Assembly (NCBI GenBank): GCA_020746875.1
Contig: JAGTJL010000027.1
Location: 463,501 to 527,500 of the forward strand
DNA from: Rhexocercosporidium sp. MPI-PUGE-AT-0058
Taxonomy: Eukaryota > Ascomycota > Leotiomycetes > Helotiales
Direction of reading: 5' to 3'
Length of the DNA stretch: 64,000 nt
The notes beneath the pieces were generated by a model. That model did no database searches. It saw only the letters and a program-made list of their open reading frames with translations, and had not been told where the DNA came from. The position numbers and the translations under genes are program-made. Positions 61,837 through 64,000 of the stretch are shown here, piece by piece. Each line of letters opens with the position of its first letter. The stretch's first letter is position 1.

Positions 61837-64000
61837 ATGGGCTGCTCGACGATGCGGAACAGCCATATACAAGCATATACAAAAGCTTGCAGCTCTCTTC
61901 GTCCGCCATAACGCTCACAAGACTCTTGGTGTCCATTTGGCGACTTGTGATTGCGGCTTGCGTGATAGTGCTGGTACTCTGTTTGTCATGTGTGCGAGAG
62001 TGTGGCTGCGAAGGACGTCCACACTACGAGACATCGATGCGACAAAGGATGGAGGTCATGGGCGCACTCGTTGGGTGGATATCTGGCAAAGTAATGTTGT
62101 TGAGTATCTCTAGTCCATAATGGCGCTGGGTGACCTACCCTTTGGTCAAGAGGTTTGTTGCACGTCGCAACTTACAGGGATACTACAGCGTGCGCTCCAG
62201 GGCAGCCATCGCTAAGGGGAGACTTATAGGGTGTACCTACAGGGCATCATAGCCTGTAGCGATACGCTGTAAGGCACGTGACCCACTTATAAGGATTTCT
62301 CCAAAAAAATTCTCCAAGTACTTCTCCCCTCACACTTGACCTACCCTTTGATCCCACAGCGTACCTCTCCAGCGTATGATACCCTGAAGCAACACCCTGT
62401 GCACAACTCACCTACCCTTTGCTCAGGGTAACTCAATGGTGAACCCTCACAGCTGGCCTACCCTTTGGGTCACAACCGACTTACCCTTCTACCATCCACA
62501 GGCTACCTTAACAGCGTGTGTACCCTATACGCATGCCTTGTACACAACTCACCTACCCTGAGTGTCCCTACAGGGCATTATAGCGTCTACACCCTGTAAC
62601 ACTACCCTGTACACAATCGACTTACCCTTTGCACAGGGTAAGCCAGATGTGAAGTCACAATCCACCTACCCTGAGAGCTTGCTACCTTGGAATCCTCAGG
62701 AACTCCTCACAACTAGCCTACCCTGGGGTGTTTGTATGACAAGATAAGGCCCGAAGATGCAGAAAAGAGGAGGGAGGAAGAGAAGAAAAAGGTAAGGCGA
62801 GGGGAAAAAGAAAAAAAATCCTAAAGAGAAGAAATATTCGAGACAACCCGGAAATTTCACAACTCACCTACCCTATGACCAAAAAAGACGTATGGCCCTC
62901 CCAACCAGACCTTTTGCCTTCCCGGCGAGGGCGGTCTGGCCCTCTCCCCCCACCCTCAAGGTAGAGTGGTCATCTCTACCCCTCAGGTCGAGGGTACCCC
63001 CTGAGCCCACCTAAGTCCCCAGGCTCCCGCCGCCCCAATACCCACGTAATATAAGCCCTCGCGAGTCGTATGCTACTCGTATCCAAACACATTATTCCTT
63101 GTAGCGACAAAGCCCCTCTAAATCACTCGTATAACATCCTCTTAACCCTGATAATACTTTAGAATAAACCCCTAAACCCACATTTATAGTGCCAGCATCA
63201 CCATAATAATACCCCAAAGCGTCACTTCTCGCCCCCGACTACCCTACGGTCCTACCCCGAAGAGCCTCAAAAATATCTAAAAGTACTTGGTCGTTTTTCA
63301 CTTGACCTTTAAGGCGACCCCCTCTATATACCCACCGACTTCCTTTGTCCTTAGAAATCGTCTGCAAATGCCTTTGGTCGGAAAAATATTTTCCGACAAA
63401 TGATTTGTGTGTATATTGGATTTCAATCCCCCCCACTCACCAAATTTTTTTTCACCAAGTACTCTCCCCCTCACACTTGACCTACCCCTTGGTTTTTGCC
63501 TCCAGCGTGCGTTACAGGGCTTATAAGCGCGCTAGCAAAACTAGCTCTTCGTATAACGTATGTTTATATGCTAGCGTATATGCTCCCAAGAGGGCTAGAT
63601 CACCTGTTCACTTATAAGGGAGTACGATTTTCCCACCACACACTTGACCTACCCTGAGAGCCAGATTTTTTCTGCTCTCACATTTGACCTACCCTGTGAA
63701 AATCTTCTCAGGGTAAGTCAAGTGTGAAAGTAGAAATATCTCAGGGATGAGGGTAGCCTAGGGGGGTAAGAAGGGTTGTAACTAGTCTATTTTATATGCT
63801 CTATCAGCGTAACCGAAAATAATTTTCGGTGAAATAATTCCTTTTTCACCAAGTACTTTCCCCCTCACATCTGGCCTACCCTTTGCACATTCGACCCTCA
63901 GGGTGCCTTATAGCGTGTTGAGCCTATAGTGTGCACCCTATAGAATATTACAGCGACCTGCTACAGGGCGTGACACGCTGAAGGCATAGCCTAACGCCGG
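61837..64000. repeat. Gene-poor region with recurring CTACCCT/ACAGGG motifs
   Basis: The motif CTCACCTACCCT or CACTTGACCTACCCT occurs at least a dozen times (for example near 62130, 62340, 62410, 62457, 62549, 62657, 62714, 62868, 63647, 63687, 63870), some with an inverted partner (CAGGGTAAGTCAAGTGTGA at 63715). Blocks such as CTACAGGGCATTATAGCG recur too, and are near-palindromic. A (G/A)AAGAGGAGGGAGGAAGAG purine stretch lies at 62765-62830. The frames at 61887-62120, 62562-62747 and 63345-63617 show no family resemblance. I see no gene. Confidence 0.6.

Noticed and set aside
61837..64000. Telomeric repeat
   Set aside because: The words contain CTACCCT, not head-to-tail CCCTAA, and are irregularly spaced.
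1..64000. tRNA or rRNA genes
   Set aside because: I looked for cloverleaf features and rRNA words and found none I could support. The only tRNA-related signal is the primer-binding site of the Copia element.

Overview
The window looks like chromosome from a filamentous ascomycete (Pezizomycotina, possibly a leotiomycete). The evidence is introns of about 45-65 nt with GTAAGT-type donors and TACTAAC-like branch points, HET/NACHT allorecognition genes, a DUF7703 membrane protein, and transposons whose reading frames are broken mainly at CAA/CAG/CGA/TGG codons turned into stops, as repeat-induced point mutation (RIP) would do. It is a repeat-rich accessory region with few ordinary genes.

Layout. 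0.8-5 kb: a broken DUF3723-type gene and a broken piggyBac-like transposon. 5.45-7.75 kb (minus): a small secreted-protein gene of extraordinary structure. A signal-peptide exon ending in a Lys-Arg site is followed by 31 exons of three nucleotides each, one codon per exon, separated by about 31 near-identical ~65-nt introns arranged as a ~68-bp tandem repeat. The codons spell an eight-cysteine peptide, and a short terminal exon closes the frame. This is the most remarkable item here. 9.2-11 kb: a pogo/Fot1-like transposon. 11.9-16.1 kb: gene remnants (FluG/DUF3435 tails, a PigL_N-like domain, a CYTH-like protein) and a foldback element. 16.3-21.6 kb (minus): a HeLo-NACHT-ankyrin-ZZ NLR-type gene. 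22.6-29.3 kb: a RIP-damaged Ty3/Gypsy chromovirus carrying an undamaged, three-exon, antisense accessory gene. 30.5-33.6 kb: two ordinary genes (a wax-synthase-like acyltransferase and a conserved hypothetical).

33.9-47.5 kb: a block bounded by inverted Fot1-like ends and TA dinucleotides. It holds Tc1/mariner and piggyBac remnants, solo LTRs, a WD40 pseudogene and an intact HET-NACHT-WD40 gene that is itself flanked by ~440-bp diverged inverted repeats. 48.7-49.6 kb: a DUF7703 membrane protein. 51.9-61.8 kb: a piggyBac-like element split by a complete Ty1/Copia element with indistinguishable 184-bp LTRs, a perfect 5-bp target duplication, an intact 1,866-codon polyprotein and an antisense accessory gene. 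That accessory gene carries the same cysteine module as the Gypsy one. 61.8-64 kb: gene-poor DNA rich in a recurring CTACCCT motif.

Three things stand out: the codon-per-exon secreted peptide gene, a shared antisense cysteine-module gene in two unrelated LTR-retrotransposon orders, and NLR-type self-recognition genes embedded in transposon-bounded DNA.
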